A stretch of DNA of 64,000 bases, from positions 7,798 through 71,797 of the forward strand of contig DAONET010000010.1 of the NCBI GenBank assembly GCA_035403225.1, given 5' to 3'. Under the pieces are notes generated by a model, which was not told the DNA's origin, ran no database searches, and was given only the letters and a program-made list of their open reading frames with translations. This document shows, one piece after another, positions 61,486 through 64,000 of this stretch. How positions within the stretch are numbered: the first letter of the stretch is position 1; each line of letters begins with the position of its first letter. The position numbers and the translations under genes were made by a program. This DNA comes from DAIRDK01 sp035403225. GTDB taxonomy: Bacteria > Bacteroidota > Bacteroidia > Bacteroidales > FEN-979.

Positions 61486-64000
61486 ATGAAAAGATCCTTC
61501 ACCATCCTGGCCATGCTGATCAGCCTGAGTTCCATTTCAGCTTTTTCCGAAGGATCCAAAGAAATTTATATAGGCGGCTACAATACCTATTTGTATCTGT
61601 GTAGTGATTTCACCGGGCAATGCAACAACGGGAACGGTGACAGGTCGCAGTTTGCTATTTATGGATGCAATGAGACAGACCGTTTATACTTTGTCACGAA
61701 TTCGGTGAATGAAGCCGTATATCTCGGATTTAAAGCCAGCAATTTCGGATGGGGGAATCAAGTAGTGTTCAGGATTAAAGACCTGGCAGGTTCGGTAGTA
61801 TATACCCAGCGGCCAGTACCCACTTCCGGTACAGGATATATCAGCAGCCTTAATGAAGCCAGAGTTGGGCCTTATCAGCTTTTTGGCACCGGCGGGTATA
61901 CCGCCTTCAGTTTTCATCCACCTTCTCCATCACAGACCTATTATATAGAATTTAAAAGGGTTTCAAATTCTACAGGGATGGATAGCCCTGGGGAATTCGA
62001 TCTCGATCTCTTTGACATCACCGTTGCTGATACGGTGGCACATACAGCCAAGACAGGGCGAGTGTATTCCAAAGCATGGCAGTTCACGGAAGGAAACAAC
62101 TGTTCCGCTACCACTTACATCTATTCAACAGACAGTATCATTACTTCCTGTCAGTTTAATGACATGAGCGGCGGGACCTGGATACAATTCTGCAACCAAA
62201 ACGGGTGCGGCACATCCGGTAATTTCATTGCCGACCGGCAATCGGTATCAGGACAAGTTCTATTGCCACAGTACAAGATCTTTCTGAATCCGCCTGATGC
62301 CACGCTGTTTCCGGCGGCCACCACCTTAGGACAGATCACTGCTCCTGCCCCCTGGGGAGAACGTTTTTGCAGCAACGGGCATATCATCTTTCATGTTACG
62401 GTTAACAAACCCGGAAATGCAGAAGTCGTGCTGAGCTTCGGTTCACCATACGTTCAGCGAACCCTTTCACAGTCTGTTGTGGCCGGAGAAAACCTTTTTG
62501 AGTGGGATGGTTTAGACGGATCCACCCCCACCGCACATATGGTGCCCAATAACACGCCGGTCACTTTCACCATCAGTTATATCAATGGGTTGACCAATCT
62601 CCCCTTTTATGATGTTGAGACCAACCAGAACGGGTTCAACATCAGCCTTGTCAGCCCGGCAGGAGCAACGCCCCAGGTATTCTGGGATGACACAGGAATC
62701 GGAGGATCATCGAACCTGACCGGGTGTTCCAGCCCTCCGGGATGCCACTCGTGGGGCAACAATTTCGGCAACCTGATGACCGTCAATACGTGGTGGTACA
62801 ATGTCTCCACGACCACCTCGCCAGCGCTGATCACTCAGTTCAGAGGACCTCAAACGTTGGTGTTCAATCAGCTTCCTCCTCAAAGTTATTGTGCAGGGAG
62901 CAATGGAGTGATCTTTTCGGTAGTTTCAGATCCGAATACTCAGGCCTATCACTGGAGTTATACCGGGACAGGCGTCACCATCACCCAGACGGATTCTTCC
63001 TATAACCATATCACTGTAAATTTCGCTCACAATGCCACATCCGGGAACATCCAGGTATATGGCACCAACAATAATTGTCCGGTGACCAGCACCGTATCTA
63101 CCTTACCTGTTACCATCAAACCCATTCCATCCGTTCAAACACCGTATACCAAATCAGTATGCTCCGGGACAACGGTTAACATGATCCTCACGTCCACCCC
63201 TTCCGGTTCCTTTTTCAGTTGGACCAGCCCGGCGCCGACTTGTTCCGCTAATATTGCCACCTGTCCTGCAGGGATGAATAACGCCGTACTGATCAACGAT
63301 GCGCTGACTCTTACTAACCTGAATCCGGGAACTGTCACTTACCATGTCACCCCAACCCTGAATCTTTGTTCCGGGACTGCTCAGGATATTGTCATCTCCG
63401 TCAATCCTCTTCCAGACATCTCCAATACCCTTCTCACCTACTCGGTTTGCAACGCCGGCACCATCAACATCCCCCTCACCTCCGGCGTTCCGGCCACCAC
63501 CTTCTCCTGGACAGCCATCGCCAGTTCAGGTACCGTGAGCGGTTATACCAGCGCTAACGGACCTGCCATCAACAATCAGCTTTTCAATTCCGGATCGAAA
63601 ACGGAGACCGTCACCTATACCGTCACTCCTTCGGTGAATGGATGTACCGGCTCAACCAAAACCTTCACCGTGACGGTCAACCCTGTCGCCCTCCTCACCA
63701 ACACACCGCCATCGAAAGAACTATGTAATCATCTTCCAACCAATATAACGCTGGTCTCAAATGTAACCGGGGCACAATTCACCTGGACCTGTTCACCTTC
63801 TTCTTCCAATATCACCGGGTATTTCGACAACAGCACTCCGTCCGTCACGATTAATCAAACGCTGGATAATACCGGGTACAACACAGAGACCGTGATGTAT
63901 CAGCTCTCTCCCGTCTTTAATGGATGTCCGGGAACCACGGCGTACTATACCGTCACGGTTTATCCCACGGCTGACCTGTCCAACTTCCCGCTATCCAAGC
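61486..64000 (+). CDS. Giant PKD-like repeat surface protein, 3' truncated by window edge
   Basis: Frame open from ATG 61486 to the window end, 838 codons plus one base; the true length is unknown. The signal peptide is MKRSFTILAMLISLSSISAFS. The N-terminal 430 residues include beta-rich, cysteine-containing sequence (YLCSDFTGQCNNGNGDRSQFAIYGC, SCQFNDMSGGTWIQFC) without a recognised family. PKD-like units follow from about residue 460, with the repeated TVTYTVTPSVNGC or TVMYQLSPVFNGC theme. It starts 28 bp after the preceding giant protein on the same strand, probably in one operon. A T9SS sorting domain is likely in the unseen 3' part, but that is a guess. Confidence 0.8.
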   Translation, partial: MKRSFTILAMLISLSSISAFSEGSKEIYIGGYNTYLYLCSDFTGQCNNGNGDRSQFAIYGCNETDRLYFVTNSVNEAVYLGFKASNFGWGNQVVFRIKDLAGSVVYTQRPVPTSGTGYISSLNEARVGPYQLFGTGGYTAFSFHPPSPSQTYYIEFKRVSNSTGMDSPGEFDLDLFDITVADTVAHTAKTGRVYSKAWQFTEGNNCSATTYIYSTDSIITSCQFNDMSGGTWIQFCNQNGCGTSGNFIADRQSVSGQVLLPQYKIFLNPPDATLFPAATTLGQITAPAPWGERFCSNGHIIFHVTVNKPGNAEVVLSFGSPYVQRTLSQSVVAGENLFEWDGLDGSTPTAHMVPNNTPVTFTISYINGLTNLPFYDVETNQNGFNISLVSPAGATPQVFWDDTGIGGSSNLTGCSSPPGCHSWGNNFGNLMTVNTWWYNVSTTTSPALITQFRGPQTLVFNQLPPQSYCAGSNGVIFSVVSDPNTQAYHWSYTGTGVTITQTDSSYNHITVNFAHNATSGNIQVYGTNNNCPVTSTVSTLPVTIKPIPSVQTPYTKSVCSGTTVNMILTSTPSGSFFSWTSPAPTCSANIATCPAGMNNAVLINDALTLTNLNPGTVTYHVTPTLNLCSGTAQDIVISVNPLPDISNTLLTYSVCNAGTINIPLTSGVPATTFSWTAIASSGTVSGYTSANGPAINNQLFNSGSKTETVTYTVTPSVNGCTGSTKTFTVTVNPVALLTNTPPSKELCNHLPTNITLVSNVTGAQFTWTCSPSSSNITGYFDNSTPSVTINQTLDNTGYNTETVMYQLSPVFNGCPGTTAYYTVTVYPTADLSNFPLSK

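Overview
The window looks like chromosomal DNA of a Bacteroidota bacterium, probably an anaerobic member of the Bacteroidales/Marinilabiliales side. The signs are promoter -7 boxes of the form TAnnTTTG in front of many genes, C-terminal type IX secretion (T9SS) sorting domains on three secreted proteins, a PorE-like T9SS envelope protein, a DUF5606 protein, a patatin/POTRA/barrel protein and PKD-like adhesins. The NAD-dependent PyrK/PyrD pair and the [FeFe]-hydrogenase maturase HydF suggest a fermentative, anaerobic life. No rRNA, tRNA, CRISPR array or intact transposon was seen.

Layout. 1-4.1 kb: 3' part of purB, a DUF5606 gene, a PEGA-like secreted protein, then overlapping pyrK-pyrD. 4.1-9.2 kb: a variable stretch with AT-rich parts, holding a lone PD-(D/E)XK-like protein, a 42-bp decayed copy of the 3' end of the next serine hydrolase gene, three short palindromic repeats, a serine beta-lactamase-like hydrolase, an HI0933-type flavoprotein, and a winged-helix/Fic protein lacking the catalytic histidine, whose promoter sits inside a nested palindrome. 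9.2-12.6 kb: murB and two glycosyltransferases. 12.6-26.6 kb: a long minus-strand run: gcvT, four secreted proteins of unknown function (one with leucine-rich repeats), a ComB-like phosphatase, a DPP III-type peptidase, a HAD hydrolase, an M23 peptidase, guaA and a LysM/periplasmic-binding protein.

26.7-44.6 kb: miaA, a small lipoprotein, a tricorn-like protease, an OsmC/trans-sulfuration pair behind a palindromic promoter, a patatin-type outer-membrane protein, a DUF349 protein with an acidic heptad repeat, aroC, a GH2 glycosidase, an NAD(P)-binding protein, the agmatine-to-putrescine pair aguA/aguB and a T9SS cargo protein. 44.6-48.9 kb: PorE-like protein, a NarL-type response regulator, and a beta-propeller T9SS cargo. 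49.2-52.9 kb: a complete riboflavin operon (ribD-ribE-ribBA-ribH) behind an FMN riboswitch with a terminator. 52.9-64 kb: a cluster of ACCCTGACAGGGT palindromes, a large T9SS cargo protein, an SDR, hydF, and two giant PKD-like surface proteins, the second running off the window.

The best candidates for something undescribed are the Fic/winged-helix pseudoenzyme with its nested operator, the palindromic OsmC promoter, and the four-gene secreted cluster at 20.6-25.4 kb.
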